Shown here: one piece after another, positions 49,680 to 60,115 of the stretch | Layout: each line of letters starts with the position of its first letter | Numbering within the stretch: the stretch's first letter is position 1 | Source of the DNA: Syngnathus acus | Taxonomy: Eukaryota; Chordata; Actinopteri; Syngnathiformes; Syngnathidae | Length of the DNA: 64,000 nucleotides | Assembly: GCF_901709675.1 (NCBI RefSeq) | Contig: NC_051090.1 | Span: 6,093,842 to 6,157,841, forward strand | Reading direction: 5' to 3' | Notes under the pieces: generated by a model | What the model saw: only the letters and a program-made list of their open reading frames with translations | The model's database searches: none | Told to the model about the DNA's origin: nothing | Made by a program: the position numbers and the translations under genes

Positions 49680-52390
49680 TTATAATTCATCCTTCATGGG
49701 GGACTCCGTGTCTTCATCCTCTTCCTCTTCGTCCTCCTCGTTCTCCTCCTCGCCATCTTCGTCCTCCTCATCCTTTTCTTCCTCCTCATCATCGTCCTTC
49801 GACTCGTCTTTCCTCTGGTTGTCCTCTTCCTCACGCAGCTTTCGCTCCTCCGCATCTTGGGTGTCCTTCATTTCCTTCTCGGCATCCTGATTGGGAATTA
49901 AAAAAAAATGAATATTTAGGGTGGAAAATGTGGGGGCAAGGACAACAAAGTTTACATACCTTGGTTTTCCCCCACGTGTCGTCACCGACCTCCTCAGCCA
50001 GTTTTGGGTCATTGGTGATCAGGAAGTTGTCAAAGATGGTGCCAGATTTGACCTACAACAAACAAAAGGAATGTTAACGATATTTTTAAAAAGTCAAAAT
50101 TTCAAATCAAATCTTCAAATATGAATGTCAGTTTCTGCATCTTACGTTACCTGCCACAGGTCCAGTCCAATCACGCCAACGCTGTCATATTTGTAGATCT
50201 CGGAATCGGCGGTGTACTCTGGGTTGTCGATCTCGGGATGGATCCACTTTCCTTTGTAGGCGGAGTTGCTGATCTCTTTGGGCTTCCACTCGCCCTGTTT
50301 AACACAGCACACAGTTCATTAAACCACATCAAAACTAATTTCTTGGTCCACTGACACTTATTTTAGTGTCACTTTTTCAGCGTGCATGTAGCTTTAAAAG
50401 GCGGGGCCTGCGGTGATGAGTGACATGGGAGTGAGCCAATGAGAATGTTAGTTACTTGATTGATTGTTTCAGTCTGTCAGGTACCTTGTATTCAGGGTTA
50501 GCGATCATAGGAGGCTCCCATTCTCCATCCATCTCATCGTCCCAGTCGTCTGGCTTCTTGGCATCTGGGTCAGGAATGTTCTCAGCCTTGTCCCAGTCCT
50601 GTCAAACGAAACATGACATTAGTTAAATTCATCCTGGTGCTCTTCCAAGTGGCGGGCCCGCACTTGCCTCTGGTTTGGTATCGTCGGGATCAGGAATCTT
50701 CTCCCGGTCGTCCCAGTCCTCTGGTTTCTTGGCTTCGGGGTCCTTGATCTTCTTTGATGGCAGGAAGTCCCAGTCGTCCTCCAGGTTGCCAGACTCAACC
50801 TTCTTATTGTCGATTTTCACCTCGTACGTGTTGTCGGGGTTGACGATCAGCGTGTACAAGTGAGTAAATTCGTCATCCTGACAGGCGGGGGAGAAGAAAA
50901 AAAAAAATGTTAGACACGACTCACCTTTAAATGTATGCTGGAAACCTCCCACAGTGAAGCTTGAGGGTTGCAAATTTGGTTAGAGTTACAAAACACAACC
51001 ACTCGATGACTCACTTTGCATCTGATGTCTTTGTTAACCAAATGATTCTTGCCCTTGTAGTTAAAGATTACGTGGACTTTCTTTGTGCCTGGTCCGCAAA
51101 TATCAGGACCTGCGAACAGAAGACGTCTGCAATTCAACACACAACTCCGCTATGCACCCAACCCGATGGAGACCTGGATGAGCCCGCCGTACCAAACATG
51201 ATGTTGTAGACCGAGTCCCCGTGCATGTCCTCCTGCTTAAGGTCGGAGGGGAACACTTTGACGTAGCCGCCGCCGCAATCAATGCTCTGTTCGTGCTTGA
51301 CGGTGAACTGGACGACGAGGGGTTGGCCTTTGTTGCTGAAGTCGTCGAAGCGGGACGACATCGCGTAGAAGCGGGCGTCCTGGCTCGTTTGCAAACCTGT
51401 TTCAATCGTATTGTGTCAAATGGCTTTGTGTGTCTTTATTCCAAGTTGAGATCCTTTGCTTTATATCATAATCATAAAGTTATTTTAAACAAAAAGAATG
51501 GATTAAGAGAGAATCTACATCAAGAAAAAGAATTTGCCAGGACATTTTTCTCAAGCAAGATTTAAAAATCCACTTATATGAAAAAGAGGAATCAAAATTA
51601 CAATACGTAAAACAAGAAAAATATAGATGGGGAAATAAGTGGGTTCCTCTTGTAAAAATGCGCCTTTATTTTAGTATTTTTCTTTATCCATTCGTCACCC
51701 AGCCCTAAATTGACATGACTAATCCACTCACCTTTATCCTTCTCTGCATCACCGTAGAACTTGCCTGCAGTCAGAACAAACTTGCCATAGTCGGTCTTAT
51801 GCTTGGATTCCTCCCAGCGACTCTTCCAAGCGTCTAAACATACAAAAAAGTCATTCAGATTTCCTACCAATGATTCTGATTTCCAACATTCCAAATATAC
51901 TCAATACAACAGTAATGTATTTAAATGTTGGTGGTACTTGGGAGAATTATGTAATTTTGTTTTAGATTTGGGGGAGTACAGTAATTACCAAGGGAGGGAC
52001 ATACATGAGGGGGAGGGGGAGGTGGCTTGACTATACGTGGGGGAGGGGGGTGTCAAATAAATTTGGTGCTGTTACACACGAAATGTTAAAAGTACAACTA
52101 AGCAAAACGTACAATTTTAGGCAAAATTCATCATCTGAAAACTAAAATCGTATTATTTGCATTACAGGCTACTGGAGTTGCCATATGGTCATGCACCGAT
52201 ACAACCCAATCAACTTGCATATATTGTATACGAACAACATATAATTAATATAATAGTTATTTGATAATAGTTAGAATAATCGGAAAACAATCTCACCCCC
52301 ATCTTCAAATTGCTCTCGGAAATAGACAGTGGACTCGGCCAGGACACAGGCGGTCGATACGGCCAAAAACAACAGCGACAAGGCGGTCAT
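49680..52390 (-). CDS. calr: Calreticulin (ER lectin chaperone)
   Basis: Calreticulin folds monoglucosylated glycoproteins and buffers calcium in the ER lumen. The nine exons 52297-52390, 51732-51833, 51193-51396, 51015-51109, 50668-50877, 50485-50598, 50151-50294, 49960-50052 and 49680-49886 join in frame to 420 aa (human CALR 417). A signal peptide ([18 protein letters not shown]) precedes [19 protein letters not shown]. The lectin domain has [14 protein letters not shown] and [16 protein letters not shown]. The P domain has [12 protein letters not shown]-type repeats and GEWEPPMI / GEWKPKEI blocks. The C domain is a long Asp/Glu tail ending KDEL for ER retention. The intron after 50668 uses a GC donor. 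Teleosts have several calreticulin paralogues. Adjacency to eps15 suggests the orthologue of mammalian CALR4, so the symbol is family-level. Confidence 0.95.
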
Positions 52391-52649
52391 TGTGGGGGAA
52401 AAAAACTCTACTCTGTCAAACTATCTCTAAAATTAACACAATAATATTAAATTTCTGCTGTCGCTCGACGATGTTCAGCGGCGATCAAGAATCCGTTAGT
52501 GCCGTTTTATTAGAATCATGCAGCCTCTTGCCTCTCGGCTGGGAACAGATGTCTCAACCTGATTGGCTCTCGGCACCGGAGCTCGGCCAGGAAGTCAAAG
52601 CCCTCTCGGCCAATCACAGGAACGGATTCACTGACGTTCTGGCGTTTAG

Positions 52650-52668
52650 CCAATGAACGAAGACCACG
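52650..52668 (+). promoter_or_regulatory. ER-stress response element (ERSE) upstream of calreticulin
   Basis: A perfect CCAAT-N9-CCACG: CCAAT at 52650-52654, nine bases, CCACG at 52664-52668. The element lies about 260 bases upstream of the calreticulin ATG, in reverse orientation to the gene, and ERSEs work in either orientation. NF-Y binds CCAAT and ATF6 binds CCACG. Mammalian calreticulin promoters carry ERSEs. Extra CCAAT boxes occur at 52610-52614 (plus) and 52562-52566 (as ATTGG). Confidence 0.85.
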
Positions 52669-53030
52669 CGTTCGCTTAATACACACCCAAAGGACGAGTG
52701 ATGCGTTTGAGGTACATTAATGGAAGTGATGCGATTGATACGCATGAAGTCGCACAAAGAATATGCAGAATGTACTACGTAAAATGACGACAAAATCGTC
52801 TTTGATGTACTGTACAGTATATTAGTCTTTATAGTCTGCACAGTTGATTGGAAGGCGACTATAGAGTATTAATCGTCACTAATGTGCAGTAGAATACAAT
52901 GAACCCAGTTTAGTTTAATACAGTATAATAATCTCACTCGAGTTAGTGATCACAATTATCACTTTATTTATGATGATGCACTGGGCAAGTATTTACTCAT
53001 TTGATTTTGACACAACAGAAACAATTGGAT

Positions 53031-53036
53031 TTTATT
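53031..53036 (-). terminator. Candidate poly(A) signal for tor3a
   Basis: AATAAA on the minus strand about 1.0 kb beyond the tor3a stop and upstream of the calreticulin promoter. Another hexamer-rich AT stretch follows near 52970, so the exact choice is unsure. Confidence 0.35.
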
Positions 53037-54055
53037 TTTCAATCTTTGTGTAATGTGATATTCAAAATTTCCAAACGTGGAATCTCAAGACAATAAAACC
53101 TATGACCTAAACATATTTCACACTTAAAAAAAAACCATGGTAGCAAGTGCTTAAAAGTGCTTTGAAATAATCAAAACAATTTCGATACAATTATATTACA
53201 GTGCTGACGATCGCTTCCTTGATATTGCTCAATAACAATTCAGTTCCTTGTACATTAACTTTAAACACCAAAGGTCATTTAACATTGCAAGCCTTTTGCT
53301 TCACTTCACCAGCCACAATATGCGTGATGTTAACTAAGTAGTCAAATGTACATAGTAACACTTAAATCCTGACCCCTTTTACAGGGTAATAAATAGTGCA
53401 ACATAAAGATCAGTGGAGGGTTGTTAGACAATACGGTGCAAAAAGTCTTAACTCGAATGAACATTAATAACTCCCAGCAAACTGCAAAATTGGTTTGGTA
53501 TAGATTGTCAATTCTATTTACTTCAACAATGTCACAATGACCAGTGAAAAGGAGCAAAACAAATGGTGTCCCAATACTTCTGCAGTCTATATAGTGGGGG
53601 ATATCCCTTTTTGATCCCTGCTATATTTTAAGTTTGCTCTCAGAAAGAAACGAATTTTTGTAGGATAGGATATGGCACATAATCAAATGCAGAAAATTAC
53701 ATTTTTGCAGCACCTTGCAAGGTCACATGTTGAGAACCGTATTTTAAAGTGCAATTACTGCTATGAAAAAAAAGATCACGTCCATGATTAATTAATTTAA
53801 ATAGTATCCTTTCGCCACCTATATGTAAATGTTTTTTTTTCTGAAGTGAACACACTTCTAACAATATTGATTTCCCTCACTGTAGTCAGCCATGTGGTGT
53901 TCTTCATCTCGAGCAAGGAGGCATGTCCTCCTTCGCCGCCGCATGACTTATGCGCAACGGCACTTTGTCCATCCCGCTCACACGGGAAGTGCTCTGATCT
54001 TGCGTGGGTGACCTGGACAGACATGTTTGGCACCTCTCCCAGGCTCCTGTTTCTT

Positions 54056-56214
54056 CTAAGGAAGAAAGAAGTTGATCCGCTGGGGAATGGACTTGCATCC
54101 CTGGGCTGAGAACAGTCTCTCCTCCTTAGGGATGTATAGCATGGCCTTGGCCACCTCGTCCAGCGTGGCCTCGTCAGTCTCCAGGCCCCGTGCGGCGAAG
54201 GCGTCCTTCGCGCACAGCTTGATGTGACGGTACTCCAGAGGTAGGAATGGCACGAAGAAGTCGATTAGGTGGCCGGACATTAGCTCGCTTCTGGAAAAAC
54301 CGCCTGGACGCAGATGGAAATGTTTGGAATATTCTTCCAACGACAACATGAATTAAAGCTGTAAACGTTTAGGTTGCTTTAGTGGTGGGGAAAATGTTTT
54401 ACAATTAATTATCTTGTTCGATTTTTCTTTATATTGAAAAAGGCATTTTAACAGAGGTGTGCAGATATATATATTTTTTTATCTGCTGTAGACTTCATTA
54501 TACCTTGGGCTTCCATTGTTTCAGATCGTAATCGATGTTCAAGATCCTCCATCCCAATATCTTCTCGGTTCTGACCCGAGTGCCAAAAGTCCAGCGCGAC
54601 ATCATTGATCGTTGCTCCTCCAATATTACTACACAAAATGGGCAAAAACTTGAATTATCTATGACAAAGATTACAAGGCAACATAAATACAATAGGCAAT
54701 ACTTCAAATGTTGTAGCGGGAAGGCAACTCAACCTGAGGAAGAGGAAGATGGCCTTTCGGTAGTTGACCCCGTCCACGTTGTCGTAGTGGGCCATGTATG
54801 GCTTGATAGCGTCAATCAGGCCCGGGTGCAGTTTCTCGGCTTCGTCAAAGATGAACAGCGTCTGGGAACATCGCAGGACCGTGTCCCGGATTGCTTCTCT
54901 CAGCTGACCCTGTAAAGTAGGAGTTGTACAACTTAGACGACTTCTGATTAATCGATGATCTCATTCAATATTTTTTTTAATCAACTCCACTATATTGAAG
55001 TTATTCAAATCTTCATTTGGAATAAAAGCTACAGAAGCATAACCTCCATGAGTGCAATGTCATTAAAATGCTCATCTGAATTTGGACTTTCCACTTCCCC
55101 TGTGTAGTAATAGCTACACGATATTCTGAACTGTAACACGATTGTGTAACATTTGTGCACACTGGACGCTGATGACGGCTGTTGTGGTCCAGTTGAGCCG
55201 ATGCCAGCTTCCAAAAAAAAACTCCCTTGTTTGATGTTTCCTGTCCATATCTTATCATTCAATGTAGATTAAAAAGCAAACTGGACAAGGACTTGACCGG
55301 CATGTTCTTGGCGGTGAGCCCTCACCTCTTTCGTCTCACCTTGTACGTGTCCACCATGCTGGCATGGTGAAAGTGGAACGGGGCGATGAACAGTCGGACG
55401 CACTCGCTTTTCACCCCATCGCGATAAAGATTATCCGCCACCATTCGGGCCACAAAGTTCTTCCCAGTGCCCGACCAGCCGTGGAAGGAGAGGGTCAAGG
55501 GCTTGTTGGACTCGGGGTTGTTGATGAAACCCTGGATTGCTTTCAGAACCACGGACTGGGCCAGGTGCTGCCCGTGCAGCTTGCTCTGAAGATCATTAGC
55601 CAAACCTACAAAAAGGGACATGAATATTACATTTTCCTTTGCAAAAGATGAATATTTTTGCAGTTTACAGAGTTGTGACAGTCTTGGTTAGTTTTCACGA
55701 CTATGTGGGCTGTATTATGCCGCTGGACGCAATTCTGCGTCAAACCATTTTGTAAACATTAAATAAGTAAACAAAAATAAGCATTGCATGCGGCGAGTAG
55801 ACAACTTAGCATCTTTAACATGGTTTGGTAATTGTAGCGTTGTATTTACCAGTGATGTTGTTGGTCACTCTGCAGTCTCCGGACTCGCAGCACTGACCCA
55901 GGCTACAGTACCAGCGGTACAGCAGGCTCACGTAGTCCTGAGGAAAACTGGCCCAGAGATCCCTGATAGGAACTGTCCAAGCAAAAGGGTCGAATCATTA
56001 TGGAATAAAAATCTTGCTTCTTCTCAATTCACTCACCTTGCTGCGTCGCATCGTCCTGGTGGGGCTGACAGTCTCCCTCCCAAATATTGCAGTAAATGTA
56101 GTTGAAATAGTACGAAGATGCGTTGGAGAGCGTGCCAAGCTGGAAGAAGTCGGTGTGTGCAGGTACGGCCAGCGCAAGAAGCGGCAGGAGCGACGAGACA
56201 TAGCGGGTAAACAT
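54056..56214 (-). CDS. tor3a: Torsin-3A, ER-lumenal AAA+ ATPase
   Basis: Torsins are AAA+ ATPases of the ER and nuclear-envelope lumen, activated by LAP1/LULL1. The six exons 56037-56214, 55850-55972, 55340-55605, 54734-54909, 54504-54628 and 54056-54303 join in frame to 371 aa (human TOR3A 397). The N-terminus MFTRYVSSLLPLLALAVPAH is a signal peptide. WYCSLGQCCESGDCRVTNN matches the Cys-rich pre-AAA segment of TOR3A. Walker A is GWSGTGKN, Walker B is LFIFDEAEK, and sensor-1 is FLFLSN across the exon 4/5 junction. The C-terminus GCKSIPQRINFFLP has the torsin GCK motif with the redox cysteine and is closest to TOR3A. The gene lies head to tail behind gas5, as TOR3A and GAS5 are close on human 1q25. 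Confidence 0.95.
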
Positions 56215-56509
56215 GAGGGAATAGGTCGGCGAAGCTGATACAAGAGGTAAACGTCAATGAGAATGAGTTAGCTCGCTGCTAGGCTAATAGTACTGGAGAA
56301 AGGGGTGTGCTCGTTTCACAAACCGGAAGTAGCAGTTACGACGAATCCCCGCCTACCAGTTATGTTCAGCCCCCGCCGGTAACTACGCATGCTCAGTTTG
56401 CCGCGAATGGACAGCAACGTAGCAGGGCAAAATAGCTAGGTGACTTATTGTGCCACACAATTGGTAAAAAAAAAAAAAATGCTACACAACAAGGAGTTAT
56501 AGAAGTTTC

Positions 56510-56515
56510 TTTATT
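56510..56515 (-). terminator. gas5 poly(A) signal
   Basis: AATAAA on the minus strand, about 60 bases into the terminal exon that opens with CATAG/GTACAAAGAGG. It marks the gas5 3' end only about 280 bases before the tor3a start codon. Confidence 0.7.
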
Positions 56516-56647
56516 CATAGAACAAACAAATCAGGTTGTCTTCATTCCATTCAGCAAATGCTCATTTCCTCTTTGTACCTATGGGAATATATAAAAAAAA
56601 ATAGGTAGTGCCAGGCAAGAACCTTCAACTACATTACAGTTATGGTT

Positions 56648-56729
56648 GGCCACAAAGTCAGGAAAAAAGGGAAACGTTGCGATTATAATCATAAATCATT
56701 TGGCAGAATTCTTCATCATCCATGTGGCC
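56648..56729 (-). ncRNA. Box C/D snoRNA, array copy 1 (SNORD47-like guide)
   Basis: C box ATGATGA at 56713-56719, D box CTGA at 56658-56661, terminal stem GGCCACA/TGTGGCC. The guide ATTCTGCCAA lies upstream of a variant D' box (ATGA). Class A (GAAACGTTGCG on the plus strand). Confidence 0.85.
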
Positions 56730-56943
56730 TGTATTTTTTTTTCCAATTTAGTAACGTTACGTACCAACTTCAAAAAGCAACCCTTTCAGCTATGCTGCAG
56801 ACAAGACGCCGCCTCAAGAAAAGCCAAACCAAGCTTCTTTTGTCCATTCAGCAAATGTACACTTCCTCTTTGTACCTATGGGAATATATAAAAAAAATAG
56901 GTAGTGCCAGGCAAGAACCTTCAACTACATTACAGTTATGGTT

Positions 56944-57025
56944 GGCCACAAAGTCAGGAAAAAAGGGAAACGTTGCGATTATAATCATAAATCATTTGGC
57001 AGAATTCTTCATCATCCATGTGGCC
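56944..57025 (-). ncRNA. Box C/D snoRNA, array copy 2 (SNORD47-like guide)
   Basis: Essentially identical to copy 1, exactly 296 bp away. It has the same C and D boxes, stem and ATTCTGCCAA guide. Class A. Confidence 0.85.
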
Positions 57026-57239
57026 TGTATTTTTTTTTCCAATTTAGTAACGTTACGTACCAACTTCAAAAAGCAACCCTTTCAGCTATGCTGCAGACAA
57101 GACGCCGCCTCAAGAAAAGCCAAACCAAGCTTCTTTTGTCCATTCAGCAAATGTACACTTCCTCTTTGTACCTATGGGAATATATAAAAAAAATAGGTAG
57201 TGCCAGGCAAGAACCTTCAACTACATTACAGTTATGGTT

Positions 57240-57321
57240 GGCCACAAAGTCAGGAAAAAAGGGAAACGTTGCGATTATAATCATAAATCATTTGGCAGAA
57301 TTTTTCATCATCCATGTGGCC
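57240..57321 (-). ncRNA. Box C/D snoRNA, array copy 3 (SNORD47-like guide)
   Basis: Third class A copy, 296 bp further. The guide is intact; only the base run next to the C box differs (AAAAATTCTGCC). Confidence 0.85.
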
Positions 57322-57499
57322 TGTTTTCTTTTCCAATTTAGTGACCAATTTTGTAACGTTACGTACCAACTTCAAGAAAAGCCAAATCAAGCTTCTTTTG
57401 TCCATTCAGCAAGTGTACACTTTCTTTGTACCTATGGGAATACATAAAAAGAATATTTATCACCATGCAAGAACACTCACAAAAATAACAGTTTTTGTT

Positions 57500-57582
57500 G
57501 CCCACAAAGTCAGGAAAAAAAGGGAAACACATTGGTTATTATAATCATTGATCATTTGACATTTTTCATCATCCATGTGGCC
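57500..57582 (-). ncRNA. Box C/D snoRNA, array copy 4 (altered guide)
   Basis: The boxes are intact. The D' guide reads AAATGTCAA instead of ATTCTGCCAA, which weakens the match to the 28S target. Stem slightly altered (GCCCACA side). Class B (CACATTGG on the plus strand). Confidence 0.8.
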
Positions 57583-57800
57583 TGTATTTTTTTCTTCTTT
57601 CAATTTAGTGACCAGTTTTAAAACAAAACGTACCAAATTCAAAAGGCAACCCTTTTAGATATGCTGCAGACAGGAGGGGTGACTGAAGGTAAACCAATCA
57701 AGCTTTGCTCATTCAGCACACTTTGCCTTTGCATCTATGGGAATACATAAAAACAATATTTATCGCAATGCAAGAACACTCACAAAATAACAGTTTAGTT

Positions 57801-57883
57801 GACCACAAAGTCAGGAAAAAAAGGGAAACACATTGGTTATTATAATCATAGATCATTTGACACTTTTCATCATCCATGTGGCC
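57801..57883 (-). ncRNA. Box C/D snoRNA, array copy 5 (altered guide)
   Basis: Class B copy with guide AAGTGTCAA. C and D boxes are intact, and the stem has a G-to-A change at one end (GACCACA). Confidence 0.8.
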
Positions 57884-58074
57884 TGTATTTTTTCTCTCTC
57901 CCAATTTAGTGACCAATTTTGAAACAAAACGTACCAAATTCAAAAGGCAACCCTTTTAGATATGCTGCAGACAGGAGGGGTGGCTGAAGGAACTTCCTCT
58001 TTGTACCTATGGGAACACATAAAAACAATAGGTAGTGCCATGCAAGAACCTTCAACTATATTACAGTTTTGGTT

Positions 58075-58159
58075 GGCCACAAAGTCAGGGAAAAAATTGG
58101 GGAACATAGCAATTATAATCATAAATCATTTGGCAGAATTCTTCATCATCCATGTGGCC
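58075..58159 (-). ncRNA. Box C/D snoRNA, array copy 6 (SNORD47-like guide)
   Basis: Guide ATTCTGCCAA intact. The D-box side carries GGAACATAGC wording instead of GAAACG, defining class C. Full stem. Confidence 0.82.
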
Positions 58160-58336
58160 TGTATTTTCTTTTCCAATTTAGTGACCAATTTTGCAATGTT
58201 ACGTACCAACTTCAAGAAAAGCCAAATCAAGCTTCTTTTGTCCATTCAGCTAGTGTACACTTCCTCTTTGTACCTATGGGAATACATAAAAATAGGTAGT
58301 GCCATGCAAGAACCTTCAAATATTACAGTTTTGGTT

Positions 58337-58422
58337 GGCCACAAAGTCAGGAAAAAAAGGGAAACACATTGGTTACTATAATCATAAATCATTCGGCAGA
58401 ATTTTTCATCATCCATGTGGCC
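58337..58422 (-). ncRNA. Box C/D snoRNA, array copy 7 (SNORD47-like guide)
   Basis: Guide ATTCTGCCGA, one change from the consensus that still allows a G-U pair. The D side resembles class B, giving a mixed class D. Confidence 0.8.
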
Positions 58423-58609
58423 TGTATTTTTTTTTTTTGCAATTTAGTGACCAATTATGAAACAAAACGTACCAAATTCAAAAGGCAACCCTTTTAGATA
58501 TGCAGCAGACAGGAGGGGTGGCTGAAGGAACTTCCTCTTTGTACCTATGGGAACACATAAAACAATAGGTAGTGCCATGCAAGAACCTTCAACTATTACA
58601 GTTTTGGTT

Positions 58610-58691
58610 GGCCACAAAGTCAGGAAAAAAGGGAAGCGTTGCGATTATAATCATAAATCATTTGGCAGAATTTTTCATCATCCATGTAGCC
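58610..58691 (-). ncRNA. Box C/D snoRNA, array copy 8 (SNORD47-like guide)
   Basis: Class A wording with ATTCTGCCAA. The terminal stem has one mismatch (TAGCC for TGGCC). Confidence 0.8.
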
Positions 58692-58873
58692 TGTATTTTC
58701 TTTTCCAATTTAGTGACCAATTTTGTAATGTTACGTACCAACTTCAAGAAAAGCCAAATCAAGCTTCTTTTGTCCATTCAGCAAGTGTACACTTCCTCTT
58801 TGTACCTATGGGAATACATAAAAAGAATATTTATCACCATGCAAGAACACTCACAAAAATAACAGTTTTTGTT

Positions 58874-58959
58874 GCCCACAAAGTCAGGAAAAAAAGGGAA
58901 ACACATCGGTTACTATAATCATAAATCATTCGGCAGAATTTTTCATCATCCATGTGGCC
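58874..58959 (-). ncRNA. Box C/D snoRNA, array copy 9 (SNORD47-like guide)
   Basis: Class D like copy 7, with guide ATTCTGCCGA and CACATCGG on the D side. Boxes intact. Confidence 0.8.
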
Positions 58960-59176
58960 AGTATTTTTTTTTTTCAATTTAGTGACCAATTTTGAAAAGT
59001 AACGTACCAAATTAAAAAAAGCAACCCTTTCAGCTATGCTGCAGACAAGGGGGTGGTGGCTGAAGGAAAACCAATCAAGCTTTGCTCATTCAGCACACTT
59101 TGCCTTTGCATCTATGGGAATACATAAACAATATTTATCACAATGCAAGAACACTCACAAAAATAACAGTTTAGTT

Positions 59177-59259
59177 GGCCACAAAGTCAGGAAAAAAAGG
59201 GAAACACATTGGTTATTATAATCATAGATCATTTGACACTTTTCATCATCCATGTGGCC
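59177..59259 (-). ncRNA. Box C/D snoRNA, array copy 10 (altered guide)
   Basis: Class B, with guide AAGTGTCAA, full GGCCACA/TGTGGCC stem and intact boxes. Confidence 0.82.
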
Positions 59260-59449
59260 TGTATTTTTTCTCTCCCAATTTAGTGACCAATTTTGAAACA
59301 AAACGTACCAAATTCAAAAGGCAACCCCTTTTAGATATGCTGCAGACAGGAGGGGTGGCTGAAGGAACTTCCTCTTTGTACCTATGGGAACACATAAAAA
59401 CAATAGGTAGTGCCATGCAAGAACCTTCAACTATATTACAGTTTTGGTT

Positions 59450-59534
59450 GGCCACAACGTCAGGAAAAAAATTTGGGAACATAGCAATTATAATCATAAA
59501 TCATTTGGCAGAATTCTTCATCATCCATGTGGCC
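59450..59534 (-). ncRNA. Box C/D snoRNA, array copy 11 (SNORD47-like guide)
   Basis: Class C, nearly identical to copy 6. One base of the lower stem differs (CACAACG for CACAAAG). Confidence 0.82.
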
Positions 59535-59744
59535 TGTATTTTTTTTTCCAATTTAGTGACCAATTTGAAACGAAACGTACCAACTTAAAGGCAACCATTT
59601 CAGCTATGCTGCAGACAAGGGGGTGGTGGCTGAATATCAATCAAGCTTTGGTCATTCAGCAAGTGTACACTTCCTCTTTGTACCTATGGGAATACATAAT
59701 ATTTATCACAATGCAAAAACACGCACAAAAATAACAGTTTTGTT

Positions 59745-59828
59745 GGCCACAAAGTCAGGAAAAAAAAGGGAAACACATTGGTTATTATAATCATAGATCA
59801 TTTGACACTTTTCATCATCCATGTGGCC
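59745..59828 (-). ncRNA. Box C/D snoRNA, array copy 12 (altered guide), most 5' in the transcript
   Basis: Class B with guide AAGTGTCAA and full stem. It is the first array snoRNA in the gas5 transcript, next after SNORD78. Confidence 0.82.
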
Positions 59829-60048
59829 TGTATTTATTTTTCAATTTAGTGACCAATTTCTAAAAGTAACATACCAACTTCAAAAGGCAACCCTTTTAGA
59901 TATGCTGCAGACAGGAGGGGCGGCTGAAGGTAAACCAAGTTTCTTTAGCCCATTCAGCAAGTGCCCACAGGTAACCTGCAGACAAGCAGGGAAAAGAAAA
60001 ACATTTTAAATACATGTTAGTTGTAGTTTTTCTTAGAGCATAAAAGAG

Positions 60049-60115
60049 GGGTCACTCAGTAAAACATGTTATCCACATTTTATTCAGGTCAGACATTTGA
60101 GACATCACTGAACCC
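60049..60115 (-). ncRNA. snord78: SNORD78
   Basis: On the minus strand GTGATG (C box), then CAAATGTCTGACCTGAA, which is identical to the core of human SNORD78. D box CTGA at 60056-60059. GGGTTCA/TGACCC terminal stem. It lies in the intron between exons 60159-60210 and 59875-59975. Confidence 0.88.

Larger units (their letters stand above)
52391..54055. other. Calreticulin promoter and tor3a 3' UTR
   Basis: A spacer between two minus-strand genes. The first 300 bases hold the calreticulin promoter with CCAAT boxes and an ER-stress element. The remainder up to the tor3a stop at 54056 probably contains the tor3a 3' UTR and is AT-rich, with no other gene. Confidence 0.6.
56521..59975 (-). repeat. 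Tandem array of 12 snoRNA-plus-exon cassettes
   Basis: Units of 260-303 bp (starts spaced 296, 296, 260, 301, 274, 262, 273, 264, 303, 273, 295) repeat head to tail. On the minus strand each has a box C/D snoRNA closed by a GGCCACA/TGTGGCC stem, then TTCCCATAG/GTACAAAG (acceptor), an exon of about 80-115 bases, and a GTACGT donor. The two array ends are partial units that serve as terminal exon (56521-56640) and first array exon (59875-59975). The first three units are almost identical 296-mers, implying recent duplication or gene conversion. Deeper units fall into at least four classes with shared changes. Confidence 0.93.

Noticed and set aside
49454-50077. Plus-strand 207-codon reading frame with Ser-rich run
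   Set aside because: It is antisense to the acidic tail exon of calreticulin; the Ser codons are the complement of Glu/Asp codons.
56642-57447. Long plus-strand reading frames (169-181 codons) across the array
   Set aside because: They shift frame from unit to unit because units are not multiples of three, run antisense to gas5, and encode no known domain. They arise from the repeat.
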